From the NCBI GenBank assembly GCA_963693305.1, contig OY855905.1, positions 25,037,937-25,101,936 on the forward strand: 64,000 bases of DNA, given 5' to 3'. Positions 34,383-41,877 of the stretch are shown here, piece by piece; the stretch's first letter is position 1; each line of letters starts with the position of its first letter. This stretch comes from Meandrina meandrites (taxonomy: Eukaryota > Cnidaria > Anthozoa > Scleractinia > Meandrinidae). Both the position numbers and the translations under genes were made by a program. The notes under the pieces were generated by a model. That model searched no databases. It was not told where the DNA came from and was given only the letters and a program-made list of their open reading frames with translations.

Positions 34383-34880
34383 TGTTCTGTTAACCTTTAC
34401 CCCGCCGTCAGTGTGGTTTGAAAAACGCAGTTTTGTCTTTGCAGTAGTAAAGCTGTTGTACTTTTTGATAATATCTTGGTACTCACTGTCTGAGATTTGA
34501 CCATCTTCAAGAGCGGTCGATATGAGAGAGTTGATTGAGCTCAGCGTAGCTTCAGCCAAAGTTTGTATTTTTTCGTGTTTTTTCGCTTTACGCAGGAAAA
34601 ATTTGACGGTGACGATGGAGGAGGTTGACACCAATGAAAACAAGGTGGCAGTTGCGATTAAAGGGGCGCCAACAACAACGCCAACCACAGAAAGAGAAGC
34701 GGCCAACCCAGAGCCTGTAAGAATGGTAGCAACTCCGCCTGTTAACGCACATACTGTTTGACACCGCGTGTGCCACCGTTTAAACTTGGCTGAGGTTTGG
34801 TAGTAATGCACCAACTGGTTTTCAAGATTTTTCTTTATCATTTCTATTTCATCCCGCCGGAATTTTGTTGCAGAATCCAT
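34362..34880 (-). CDS. Two-helix membrane-active protein, 172 residues
   Basis: The protein has a charged helical N terminus (about 1-40), then a glycine- and alanine-rich hydrophobic stretch at about 45-95 that can form two membrane helices (TGGVATILTGSGLAA, then VVGVVVGAPLIATATLF), then a charged helical tail. The layout is like a 2TM SLATT-type or bilayer-perturbing virion protein, but I see no diagnostic residues for either. A TATATA box lies at 34885-34890, four bases upstream of the ATG at 34880. It is the first of the leftward block that continues with the phospholipase gene, so a role in membrane penetration is an inference from context. Confidence 0.75.
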   Translation of the reverse strand: MDSATKFRRDEIEMIKKNLENQLVHYYQTSAKFKRWHTRCQTVCALTGGVATILTGSGLAASLSVVGVVVGAPLIATATLFSLVSTSSIVTVKFFLRKAKKHEKIQTLAEATLSSINSLISTALEDGQISDSEYQDIIKKYNSFTTAKTKLRFSNHTDGGVKVNRTSKTTSV

Positions 34881-34905
34881 TTCTTATATATGTGTTAAAA
34901 ATATT

Positions 34906-35763
34906 TTAGTCGCAATATTGGTTATGCCATTTTCCATTTTTATATACAATCTGATTACATGGCCCAGTTGTATTTTTAGGGTGTGTCCAAAACTTTTTGC
35001 TGAACAGACCGGTTTTCTTGTTAAAGACACCTTTTGCGATGGCACCACTCCAATACTTTTTAAACAAATCCTTATCACCACCTGTGACAGCCATGATTGC
35101 AGCAGCCACATCTTGAGCCGGTTGAAAGCCCGGAATCTTTTCACCAATATTTTTATTGATCGTTTCACCGACACCCAATCCTACTTTTTGCTTCGAGCTG
35201 ATTGCGTTGCGCGCCGCAGCATGACCCCATTGCCGTTTGTTTTTGGGAATAGCGTCAAGCGCCTTCACCATTTTTTTGTCTGCAGCGTGTTTGCAGCCTT
35301 TCTCATTTTTCTTACCTGCACAGACGGCATAATCAACGTCATGCTGCATTGAAACAGCGTCCGTGGCGCCTGTGGGTTGCTGGTAAATCTTTAATATCTT
35401 TCCCGTCTTGGGGTCATAAGAAAGCTGTTTTTCAAGGGGATTGTACGGTCCTGTGTAGTTGTGTCCCGGAAGCGTCCACCCCTTTTTTGGCTTAGGCAGC
35501 TTACCAATAGCTTTATGCAAATCAAAAGCCCCACCACGTTGGTAAAGAGGGTTTGTTGGGTCATCTACTCGATTACCCGCATAAATTCTCATATCATAAT
35601 TACCACCACTTTGCGTTTTATTAGAAACGAATCGTGTCTTGGTGATGCCACAACTTGCGCATTTTACTTTAAGCAACCTTCTACCATTTTTTGTGGTAGT
35701 GTTTTTTTCACTTCCCGGTACGTTGGGTGTGAAGCGTTTTTCCTTTACGCAGTAGACCTCCAT
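34906..35763 (-). CDS. Cysteine-module protein with parvovirus-like phospholipase A2 domain
   Basis: The 285-residue protein has two parts. Residues 1-46 are a module shared with the next two genes (YCVKEKRFTPNV, then CASCGITKTRF); it resembles the DUF5679 zinc-ribbon but only three of four cysteines are present (C5, C35, C38). Residues about 97-180 look like the phospholipase A2 domain of parvovirus VP1: a calcium-loop-like YTGPYNPL at 103-110, a catalytic HD pair at 141-142 followed by DY, and downstream lysine-rich helices. Such a domain lets a virion breach the endosome. The C-terminal part (to 285) holds more cysteines and is unassigned. A TTATATAA box lies directly upstream (35765-35772). 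The phospholipase call rests on motif order only; structure prediction would settle it. Confidence 0.75.
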   Translation of the reverse strand: MEVYCVKEKRFTPNVPGSEKNTTTKNGRRLLKVKCASCGITKTRFVSNKTQSGGNYDMRIYAGNRVDDPTNPLYQRGGAFDLHKAIGKLPKPKKGWTLPGHNYTGPYNPLEKQLSYDPKTGKILKIYQQPTGATDAVSMQHDVDYAVCAGKKNEKGCKHAADKKMVKALDAIPKNKRQWGHAAARNAISSKQKVGLGVGETINKNIGEKIPGFQPAQDVAAAIMAVTGGDKDLFKKYWSGAIAKGVFNKKTGLFSKKFWTHPKNTTGPCNQIVYKNGKWHNQYCD

Positions 35764-35802
35764 CTTATATAATTAAAGAAAATTAACTTTGGGTTTACCT
35801 CA

Positions 35803-36378
35803 CTAATTGTGACACCCACCTTTCAACCGGGGTGTGGGGTTTACCCCACCTGGTATCATATCTTTTGGTCTTAATCTGTTTGAGGCTTTAGTCAACAAAT
35901 CCCCAGACAAAGCATCAATTGTGTAATTAACAGCTTTTCTCGCGATTGGTTTGGCTTTATTGGCTAACTTCTTCTGATACTCTGGTTGTCTCAGAAACTC
36001 GCTTGCAAAGTATCTACCTTGTTTCACACCTTGCTTTGCTAAATAAGGAACTCCGTACTCAAAGAAAGCTTCAGCTGCTGTATTTCCAACTGTATCAAAA
36101 ACTCCACCTCCAAACATTCTTTTTTCAGCGCGTGCAAGTTCTTCTCTCTTCTTTTTGGGTAAACCCCTTCTGGTCCACTTAAATATTGGATCCAAAAGAT
36201 TACCTCCTTCCTGAGCAGCACCACTTTGCGTTTTATTAGAAATAAATCTTGTCTTGGTAATGCCGCAGCTAGCACATTTTACTTTAAGCAGTCTTCTGCC
36301 GTTTTTTGCGGTTGTAATTTTTTCACTTCCCACCACATTGGGTGTGAAGCGCTTTTCTTTCACACAGTAAACATCCAT
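35803..36378 (-). CDS. Cysteine-module protein 2 (virion-associated?), 191 residues
   Basis: The first 46 residues nearly repeat those of the neighbouring genes (YCVKEKRFTPNV, KNGRRLLKVKCASCGITKTRF split by few changes). The rest differs: a basic segment (TRRGLPKKKREE) and a helical part (YLAKQGVKQGRYFASEFL) that I recall from other cnidarian Polinton proteins of unknown function. The longer frame starting at 36402 is rejected because the TATATAAATA box at 36381-36390 sits between that start and the ATG at 36378, which matches the start of both paralogs. Confidence 0.8.
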   Translation of the reverse strand: MDVYCVKEKRFTPNVVGSEKITTAKNGRRLLKVKCASCGITKTRFISNKTQSGAAQEGGNLLDPIFKWTRRGLPKKKREELARAEKRMFGGGVFDTVGNTAAEAFFEYGVPYLAKQGVKQGRYFASEFLRQPEYQKKLANKAKPIARKAVNYTIDALSGDLLTKASNRLRPKDMIPGGVNPTPRLKGGCHN

Positions 36379-36380
36379 AC

Positions 36381-36390
36381 TATATAAATA
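36381..36390 (-). promoter_or_regulatory. TATATAAATA box deciding the start at 36378
   Basis: On the minus strand TATTTATATA ends three bases before the ATG at 36378. The same arrangement occurs before the third paralog (36739-36749) and the first (35765-35772), so all three module genes share promoter layout as well as N terminus. Confidence 0.45.
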
Positions 36391-36407
36391 AGCTAAATTC
36401 ACTTTGA

Positions 36408-36737
36408 CTAACGGCTCTTTCTAAAATACTTTACGTTGTCCGTAATCCCTTTCAAAGCTTGGCTTCCGAGTATTTTGGCCGCTGCAGCGAAACTGGGAGC
36501 AGGGGTCACAAAGTTCGAGGCAACATACGCGATTTTATCAACAGTCGAAGGTCCCCTTCTCGACGATAACGCGCCGCCTTTTTTGTCTCCGTTCACTGGT
36601 AAGAACCTTGTCTTGGTAATGCCGCAGCTGGCGCATTTTACTTTAAGCAGTCTTCTATTGTTTTTTGTGGTAGTGATTTTTTCACTTGCCGTCACATTGG
36701 GTGTGAAACGTTTTTCTTTCACACAGTACACCTTCAT
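36408..36737 (-). CDS. Cysteine-module protein 3, 109 residues
   Basis: This is the shortest of three consecutive paralogs: KVYCVKEKRFTPNV, then CASCGITKTRF, then a C-terminal half of about 60 residues that is not similar to the other two. Start at 36737 follows the TATATA-before-ATG pattern; the frame to 36761 is an upstream extension. Just beyond, at 36779-36810, 32 bases repeat the 3' end of gene 2's coding sequence, so this copy probably arose by local duplication followed by recombination. Function unknown. Confidence 0.78.
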   Translation of the reverse strand: MKVYCVKEKRFTPNVTASEKITTTKNNRRLLKVKCASCGITKTRFLPVNGDKKGGALSSRRGPSTVDKIAYVASNFVTPAPSFAAAAKILGSQALKGITDNVKYFRKSR

Positions 36738-36778
36738 AATATATAAATAAGCAAAATTCACTGCACCTTATTTCCTGG

Positions 36779-36810
36779 CATCATATCTTTTGGTCTTAAT
36801 CTGTTTGAGG
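36779..36810. repeat. Relic of duplicated gene 3' end
   Basis: The block CATATCTTTTGGTCTTAATC continuing to GTTTGAGG repeats 35853-35884, which codes for the C-terminal region of cysteine-module protein 2. Here it is noncoding, between module gene 3 and the protease gene. Confidence 0.8.
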
Positions 36811-36819
36811 TTACCCCGC

Positions 36820-37287
36820 TTATACATTATGTGTAAAATAATCCTTCACCACAGCCTCGTTTGTGTGTGTATTTTCAGAAAACATGCTCAAAATATCTCG
36901 AAACGACCGCCCTTTGTTACGCTCATTCAGGAAAAGCAAACAGTAGTAGCCGCAGCGCACACTGAATTCCTCCTGAAGCTGGTTGTCATTCCGAAGAAAG
37001 GTTTGTTTACCTTCAAGAATCAACTCTATTTCCCATTCTGTGGGTGGAGGTAAACCAAAAGAGTCAAAATATTCAGTTCCATCCCAGCAGCATACCCAAT
37101 GGGTGCCTGGCCCTCCAAGATCATCCATGTTGATTATACAAGGGGAGTGGTTTTTCACGTGGATCTCATCTCTCGCAAATATACCTTTGATGGGGATTTT
37201 CAAGTATTGGCACCATCGCTGCAAGTCATAATCAGTTAAGGGGACATCAACGAAGGCGGGCTTTTTTTTGATCACCCCAAGAACCAA
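36820..37287 (-). CDS. Adenain-like cysteine protease (no ATG in frame)
   Basis: This family matures virion proteins. In the 155-codon frame the catalytic set is visible: His63 in GTHWV, Asp75 in YFDSFG, Gln103 (or 105) in NDNQLQ and Cys112 in VRCGYYC, the order known from adenovirus protease. The open frame has no usable ATG before residue 54, which is inside the catalytic region. It begins 41 bases inside the end of the upstream gene (37247-37654) in another frame, next to a run of eight A residues at 37262-37269. So the protease may start at a non-ATG codon, be made by frameshift from the upstream gene, or have lost its junction by a one-base indel or sequencing error. The 5' boundary given is only the open-frame limit. 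Confidence 0.88.
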   Translation of the reverse strand: MVLGVIKKKPAFVDVPLTDYDLQRWCQYLKIPIKGIFARDEIHVKNHSPCIINMDDLGGPGTHWVCCWDGTEYFDSFGLPPPTEWEIELILEGKQTFLRNDNQLQEEFSVRCGYYCLLFLNERNKGRSFRDILSMFSENTHTNEAVVKDYFTHNV

Positions 37288-37654
37288 TAAATGGTGGAGG
37301 GCGCATATATGGTGGAGGGTTGATGCGCATTCCTGATCCTGTTGGAGGTTTTACCCGCATTCCTGATCCTGTTTTCTTTTTGATAGCGTTGTCCGCGCCT
37401 GTTGTTTTTTTGATAGCGTTGCGCACACGTCTGATTTGTGTCTTGCTCATTTCTATGTCCACGCCCGTTTTGTTTTTGATAGCGCGCTCTATTTTTTTGA
37501 TCTGCCTGGTGGTCAAGTGCAAAGTGTCGCTACCGCCGGTTATAGCCTCGTTTTTAAATCTGAGTGTAACTGCTTCTCCTCGCCCAAAAGCTCGCGCGAG
37601 GTTTACCTTCTGCCCATCTGAAAGTGAAATCTTGTGCGGATAGTAAGTCGTCAT
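37247..37654 (-). CDS. Basic core-like protein, 135 residues
   Basis: The protein is rich in lysine and arginine, with an N-terminal part (SLSDGQKVNLARAFGRG) and repeats of helices such as LTTRQIKKIERAIKNKTG and SKTQIRRVRNAIKKTTG. Near the end, the segment TGSGMR occurs twice before a proline-rich tail. A DNA-condensing core role like adenovirus VII or X is an inference from composition and position beside protease and capsid. A TTATAT box lies just upstream (37657-37662). The end overlaps the protease frame. Confidence 0.75.
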   Translation of the reverse strand: MTTYYPHKISLSDGQKVNLARAFGRGEAVTLRFKNEAITGGSDTLHLTTRQIKKIERAIKNKTGVDIEMSKTQIRRVRNAIKKTTGADNAIKKKTGSGMRVKPPTGSGMRINPPPYMRPPPFIGSWGDQKKARLR

Positions 37655-37684
37655 TCTTATATTTCATACAAAATTATTTCACTT

Positions 37685-38950
37685 TTAAACCATCACCAGC
37701 TCATTACCCACCTGCCTGAGAGCAAATTCGGACTCATACAAAATTCCTGCATAAATGGTGTAGTCTTGTGCATTGGCAGCCTCATTGAGTCTGTAGTGGA
37801 AAACCATCTGCTTCGGGTCGTTGGTCATGTTATCTTTGTTTTCACGTAGGTCAAAATAGAGTACTGGGTATAAATCCTTGAAGTTGTTGGGCTGAAGCTG
37901 AACACCGGTGTTGTAGTCGTTTTTGCGGTACCTGTAGTTCATCAAGTCATTAAGAATGCGCAGTTTGAAGTTTTCGTCGTAGTCTAGCTCCGGATAGTAC
38001 TGTGAAGAGCCGTACTGTAGCCGGCAAGTTGCAAGTTTTGCTGAATTGTCTCCGTCAATGTTAAAGGTGTCAAAGAAGTAGGGGTTTTGAGTCAAGGCCT
38101 TCTCCTTCCTTGACTGTTGTATGAAAATGAAAACATGTTTGGCATCCTTTATACCAGGATTTATCTGCCACTGTCCGAAAGCGTCACGTCGGCTACTGCT
38201 GGGTTGGATCATTTCATTAAGGTACGTCCATTTCTGAGGTTTCAAAAAGTTTTCGTTTGCGAGCTTTTGTCCTTCGCTGGTGAAACGCAGCATTGGAACC
38301 CACAGCTCGAAGTTTCTCACCACTACCCTGCGATCTGTGCCATTGTTTTGCCAAATCAGCTCTGCATCCGATTGTAACTCAATTTCAAACTCCATCTGCA
38401 TTGGGGGGAGAAGCTTGTCACCCAACTCTTCGAAAAATGAGTACCTGTTAAGCGGTATAAGGGTTTCAACCGTGAGACCGGCGTGGGCAAGCAAACCCCT
38501 TTCTCTGATTCCAAGGTTAGTGGCAGCGACGGCCGTTACATTGCTATCCGTTGTATCCAGATACCAAAACTGATTTTTTGCCGCGCTCCTCGCAAAGTCA
38601 TCAGAAAAATCCAACAAGTTTTTGATAAATATGAGCTTGTGAATGTTGTCTACGTTGTACATGTTTTTGCCCGATGATTTTACCACAAGTTTGTTTATCA
38701 GTGAAAATGAGCCGTTAATGGGTGCTGACCTAGCATCTGCTGCAACTTGCGCACCATCCGCGGTTGCCTCGAAAGTGAAATCAACCCGGAAGTAGGCGTT
38801 ATACCAGTCATACCAGTTGTCTCGGTCGGTGAGTGTGAATTTATAGTTTGTCTTTACCTGGTGCTGATTGTTTCCCGGGATAGTGATCGGTTTGTCTAAC
38901 ATGATACGAACATACTCTGTTTTTTCCAAATGCCTGTGGCTTCTGAACAT
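37685..38950 (-). CDS. Major capsid protein (double jelly-roll type)
   Basis: The 421-residue protein begins MFRSHRHLEK and contains segments I recognise from Polinton/adintovirus capsid proteins: LNRYSFFEELGDKLLPPMQM, NFELWVPMLRFT and the aromatic-rich strand pattern throughout. Family knowledge says this is a double jelly-roll subunit that forms pseudo-hexameric capsomers; I cannot show the fold from sequence alone. It lies between the basic proteins and close to the protease that would process virion parts. A TATATAT box (38960-38966) precedes the start by nine bases. Confidence 0.85.
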   Translation of the reverse strand: MFRSHRHLEKTEYVRIMLDKPITIPGNNQHQVKTNYKFTLTDRDNWYDWYNAYFRVDFTFEATADGAQVAADARSAPINGSFSLINKLVVKSSGKNMYNVDNIHKLIFIKNLLDFSDDFARSAAKNQFWYLDTTDSNVTAVAATNLGIRERGLLAHAGLTVETLIPLNRYSFFEELGDKLLPPMQMEFEIELQSDAELIWQNNGTDRRVVVRNFELWVPMLRFTSEGQKLANENFLKPQKWTYLNEMIQPSSSRRDAFGQWQINPGIKDAKHVFIFIQQSRKEKALTQNPYFFDTFNIDGDNSAKLATCRLQYGSSQYYPELDYDENFKLRILNDLMNYRYRKNDYNTGVQLQPNNFKDLYPVLYFDLRENKDNMTNDPKQMVFHYRLNEAANAQDYTIYAGILYESEFALRQVGNELVMV

Positions 38951-38983
38951 CTTGCGGCCTATATATCTTTTTAAAAAATTATT

Positions 38984-39484
38984 TTAATTTTCTGCTATCA
39001 ATTGGTTTACTTTCATCCTTGCAGCCTGACCCGCGTTTAAAATCTGTTGCAACTTTTTCCGTGAATCCCCGCTTAACTGAGTTGCTACCCCAGGGTTTAG
39101 CATCTTCTTCAGTTTTTGTTTCGACTCTGTACTAAGTTTCTGTTTACCCTTAGGTTTTACACTTGGAGTCTTTTTACCCTTTGGTTTTACACTTGGAGTC
39201 TTTTTACCCTTTAGTTTTACGCTTGGGGTGCGAGGTGTGCTATTTCGCAAAACCGCTTGTATCTTGTCAGCCGCTTTTTCTTCTGCTTTTTCTGCGGCTT
39301 TTTTTAGCATTTGCTTCGAGGCTTCATTTACAGCCTTCTCCAACGTCTGACGGGTGACTTGCTTTTTGAACCGCTTTCCTATATTCATCAGGGTGTCTCT
39401 TACAACCCCCGTACCTTTGTGTCTGTATCTATAGGTTCCGTTTGGTGCGTCATAATATCTCGCCCACTCACTCGGATGATTCAT
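38984..39484 (-). CDS. Lysine-rich, proline-containing basic protein, 166 residues
   Basis: The middle carries TPSVKPKGKK three times (the first as TPSVKLKGKK), a histone H1-like tail composition. An alanine/glutamate/lysine helix comes before it (AEKAEEKAADKIQA). The N terminus (NHPSEWARYYDAPNGTYRY) is not basic. DNA binding or core function is inferred from composition. The gene lies directly upstream of the capsid gene with 33 bases between. A repeated-motif site overlaps it at 39073-39095. Confidence 0.75.
   Translation of the reverse strand: MNHPSEWARYYDAPNGTYRYRHKGTGVVRDTLMNIGKRFKKQVTRQTLEKAVNEASKQMLKKAAEKAEEKAADKIQAVLRNSTPRTPSVKLKGKKTPSVKPKGKKTPSVKPKGKQKLSTESKQKLKKMLNPGVATQLSGDSRKKLQQILNAGQAARMKVNQLIAEN
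39073..39095 (+). repeat. Polinton repeated motif, site 3
   Basis: TTAACTGAGTTGCTACCCCA followed by GGG; it shares AACTGAGTTGCTACCCC with site 2. It lies on the noncoding strand of the lysine-rich protein gene, in a different frame from sites 1 and 4. Confidence 0.75.
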
Positions 39485-39529
39485 TATTATACTTATGTGT
39501 AAATTATTTTTCTTTTTCTTCTTCGATAA

Positions 39530-40309
39530 TTATTTTTCTTTTTCTTCTTCAATGATGATACTTAAAGCCACGTCTTGGTCATTCAGATCTATAATGTTGT
39601 TGCGCCCGTCCGTGATTTTGATATTTATCGCATTGATTCTATTTTTGTTCACCGGGTGCCACAGGAGGCGGCGGGGTTCTTTTGAAAAGGGGTAGCTGAC
39701 GGAGAGTTCAGCGGTTGAAAAAGAGAACATAACGTCGCCCCCGATGTTGTCTACAGCCCTTGTAATGAGGTCACAATGGATGTAGATCCAGTCGACGCCT
39801 CTTGTTATATTTGGCACGCGGTCGCTCCTATTGTTCGCTCCATCTATTGTTTTCTTGTCAAAACCCAGCAACGCAGCAAATTCACCTCCACTTAAATCAA
39901 GCTCGTAGCCGTCCTGCAACAGAATGACCGCCCGATACGTTGTGGTGTGAAAATACAGCTGAAAAATAAACTTGGATTTTTCATCCTTGGGATCCACTCT
40001 TCCGATTAGTGCCTGAATGGTGGTGTTGAGACCGTCGTAATCATACATTCCATCTGGAATTGTCACGGTTTTCCAGTTTTCTGTTTTTTTCCGCCATTTG
40101 AATTCGTTGTTGTTGTACCGTTTCGCGATGTTGTACCACGAATATGTCATAGATACCAGCTCATTTAACGCCGCCTTGTACTTTTTGTAGGGATCTAAAG
40201 CGATTGGCGGGTCAAAGTTAATTGTGAAGTCATGTGACTTGCTGTTGGCGTTGTTTTGTTTGGCCAGCTGCGAGTCGAGCAACAGGTTGAAATGAAAATG
40301 GGTTGACAT
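39530..40309 (-). CDS. Minor capsid (penton-like) protein
   Basis: The 259-residue protein has the pattern of Polinton minor capsid proteins: an N-terminal HFHFNLLLDSQ, a segment DFTINFDPPIALDPYKKYKA, the turn TIPDGMYDYDGL, and ISYPF-like strands near the C terminus. In related elements it is a single jelly-roll protein at the fivefold vertices. It ends in an acidic tail (IIIEEEKEK). A TTATATAA box (40315-40322) lies five bases before the ATG. Confidence 0.82.
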   Translation of the reverse strand: MSTHFHFNLLLDSQLAKQNNANSKSHDFTINFDPPIALDPYKKYKAALNELVSMTYSWYNIAKRYNNNEFKWRKKTENWKTVTIPDGMYDYDGLNTTIQALIGRVDPKDEKSKFIFQLYFHTTTYRAVILLQDGYELDLSGGEFAALLGFDKKTIDGANNRSDRVPNITRGVDWIYIHCDLITRAVDNIGGDVMFSFSTAELSVSYPFSKEPRRLLWHPVNKNRINAINIKITDGRNNIIDLNDQDVALSIIIEEEKEK

Positions 40310-40314
40310 GTTGC

Positions 40315-41214
40315 TTATATAATACTTCCCAAAATTTTGTGGGCTTCTTTTTGTGTTATTTCCTTTAGCTTTACCAGCAACCCTAACATCTGCTTGACCT
40401 GTTTTTTCAGCTTCAGTGAAGTGTTGCCCGCCTGTATAGACGCCAAGCTTAAGTATAGCCTTTCAACCAAAGCGTTTGGATCAACACTTCCGCTTCCTTC
40501 CATTTCTCTGTCGGGTTCATCATCATCAACATCGGGCATCAGCTGCTGTATGGGTATTTTAATCCCTTTTTTTCTCCTTTCAAGAATTTCATCTCTTGCC
40601 TTTTTTATTTCTGCCAATGTTTTTTTGTAAAATTTTGATTTTTTGCTTTTTACCACATAGTTGGGATTGTTTTTATTTTTTGTTAACATGCTGTTTAGTA
40701 CCTGTAGGTCAGTTGACTCTGATCCCTCGATAACCAGTTCTTGTGGTGGCCCCCATTTACTTGGTTTTTCCCCTGGGCTTGCCCCACTTTCTTCCATTAA
40801 TTCCATTTCTTCCTCTTCAGCTAAAGGTGGTAACGGTGTTGATGTAGGAGATGGTGGTGGTGATGATGTTGGTGATGGTGATGGTGTTGGTGTTGGTGAT
40901 GGTGTAGGTGATGGTGATGGTAATGGTGATGGTGGTGGAGTTTCCGCATCCGGGTTAAAATCTCCATCAAAGGGGTTATTTAAATCAAACTCATCCATAC
41001 CATAGTCTGGAACCTCTTCCTCTTCTTTTGAGTTGCTATCCCCTACTTGGAGTTTGTCAAGCCGCGATGTGATAGGTTTGAACAAATCCTCACCTGATAG
41101 CTGACCAAACCCTTTATTGATTTTGTTATTTTTTATTGCCGCGAGGATGCTGTCGTTCTGCTGCTCAACTTCAGCCTTTTCATCGACAAGTTTTCGCCAC
41201 TTCTTCATGGACAT
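40315..41214 (-). CDS. Proline/serine-rich Polinton protein, 299 residues
   Basis: The N-terminal part is helical and charged; a long low-complexity stretch of PSP, PTP and SP repeats follows (coded by GGTGAT-like repeats at 40850-40935); the C-terminal end (ERLYLSLASIQAGNTSLKL) is a conserved helix seen in other Polintons. The best start is 41214 (MSMKKW), because the longer frame to 41256 would run through the shared TATATATA box. Its role is unknown, possibly a flexible virion or scaffold protein. The 5' end faces the ATPase gene across only 28 bases. Confidence 0.78.
   Translation of the reverse strand: MSMKKWRKLVDEKAEVEQQNDSILAAIKNNKINKGFGQLSGEDLFKPITSRLDKLQVGDSNSKEEEEVPDYGMDEFDLNNPFDGDFNPDAETPPPSPLPSPSPTPSPTPTPSPSPTSSPPPSPTSTPLPPLAEEEEMELMEESGASPGEKPSKWGPPQELVIEGSESTDLQVLNSMLTKNKNNPNYVVKSKKSKFYKKTLAEIKKARDEILERRKKGIKIPIQQLMPDVDDDEPDREMEGSGSVDPNALVERLYLSLASIQAGNTSLKLKKQVKQMLGLLVKLKEITQKEAHKILGSII
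41028..41042 (+). repeat. Polinton repeated motif, site 4 (partial)
   Basis: TTGAGTTGCTATCCC; the left half of the palindrome is missing. It lies on the noncoding strand of the proline-rich protein gene. Confidence 0.65.
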
Positions 41215-41224
41215 ATTTTTGCCG

Positions 41225-41233
41225 TATATATAA
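41225..41233. promoter_or_regulatory. Shared TATATATAA box between two divergent genes
   Basis: Only 28 bases separate the start codons at 41214 (minus) and 41243 (plus). The box lies about ten bases from each, so it could serve as a bidirectional core promoter. Confidence 0.5.
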
Positions 41234-41242
41234 CAGAAAAAA

Positions 41243-41875
41243 ATGAAAATTCCCAATTACGACCCCAGTTTGACTACAAAAAGTAATTACAAACAAGGCC
41301 ACCCTTGTATGCCAGCAGATACCTTTCGGATGCTTATTTGCGGGCCAAGCAACTCTGGTAAGACAAATATTCTCATGCATATGCTTTACAGGCTGTTGGT
41401 CTACGACAAAATTTACCTTTGCGCTAAGAACCTGCATCAAGACAAGTACCAATATTTGATTGATGATTTCGACACAAGAGTCAATCCTGTGGCTGGCTAT
41501 AATGTTATCGAAGCCGCCAACGATGTTATTCCTTTGGAAACGCTGTCCACTGACAATCAAAAGATTGTAATTTTCGATGACATGGTTTGTGAAAGCAACC
41601 AAAACGACATTATCGATTATTTTATCAACGGTCGCCACCGCAATTGCAGCGTCATTTATCTTTCTCAAAGCTATTTTAAGGTCCCCAAAAACATCCGAGA
41701 TAATTGTAGCCACTTTTGCATTTTCAACTTTCTTCCCAGAGAAAATAACCGTATTGCTGATGAATTGGGAATTGACAGAGAGCTGCTTGAAAGGGCTACC
41801 GATGCTAAATATTCTTTTTTATACCACGACAAACCAAAAAAAACCACACTTAAAAATTTTGACGAAAATATATAG
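41243..41875 (+). CDS. Genome-packaging ATPase (A32/FtsK-HerA type)
   Basis: The 210-residue protein has a Walker A motif GPSNSGKT at 34-41, a Walker B KIVIFDDM about 70 residues later, and downstream [17 protein letters not shown], as in the poxvirus A32-like packaging ATPases of Polintons. It would drive DNA into the capsid. The fibre gene follows two bases after its stop codon and reads in the same direction. Confidence 0.93.
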   Translation: MKIPNYDPSLTTKSNYKQGHPCMPADTFRMLICGPSNSGKTNILMHMLYRLLVYDKIYLCAKNLHQDKYQYLIDDFDTRVNPVAGYNVIEAANDVIPLETLSTDNQKIVIFDDMVCESNQNDIIDYFINGRHRNCSVIYLSQSYFKVPKNIRDNCSHFCIFNFLPRENNRIADELGIDRELLERATDAKYSFLYHDKPKKTTLKNFDENI

Positions 41876-41877
41876 AG

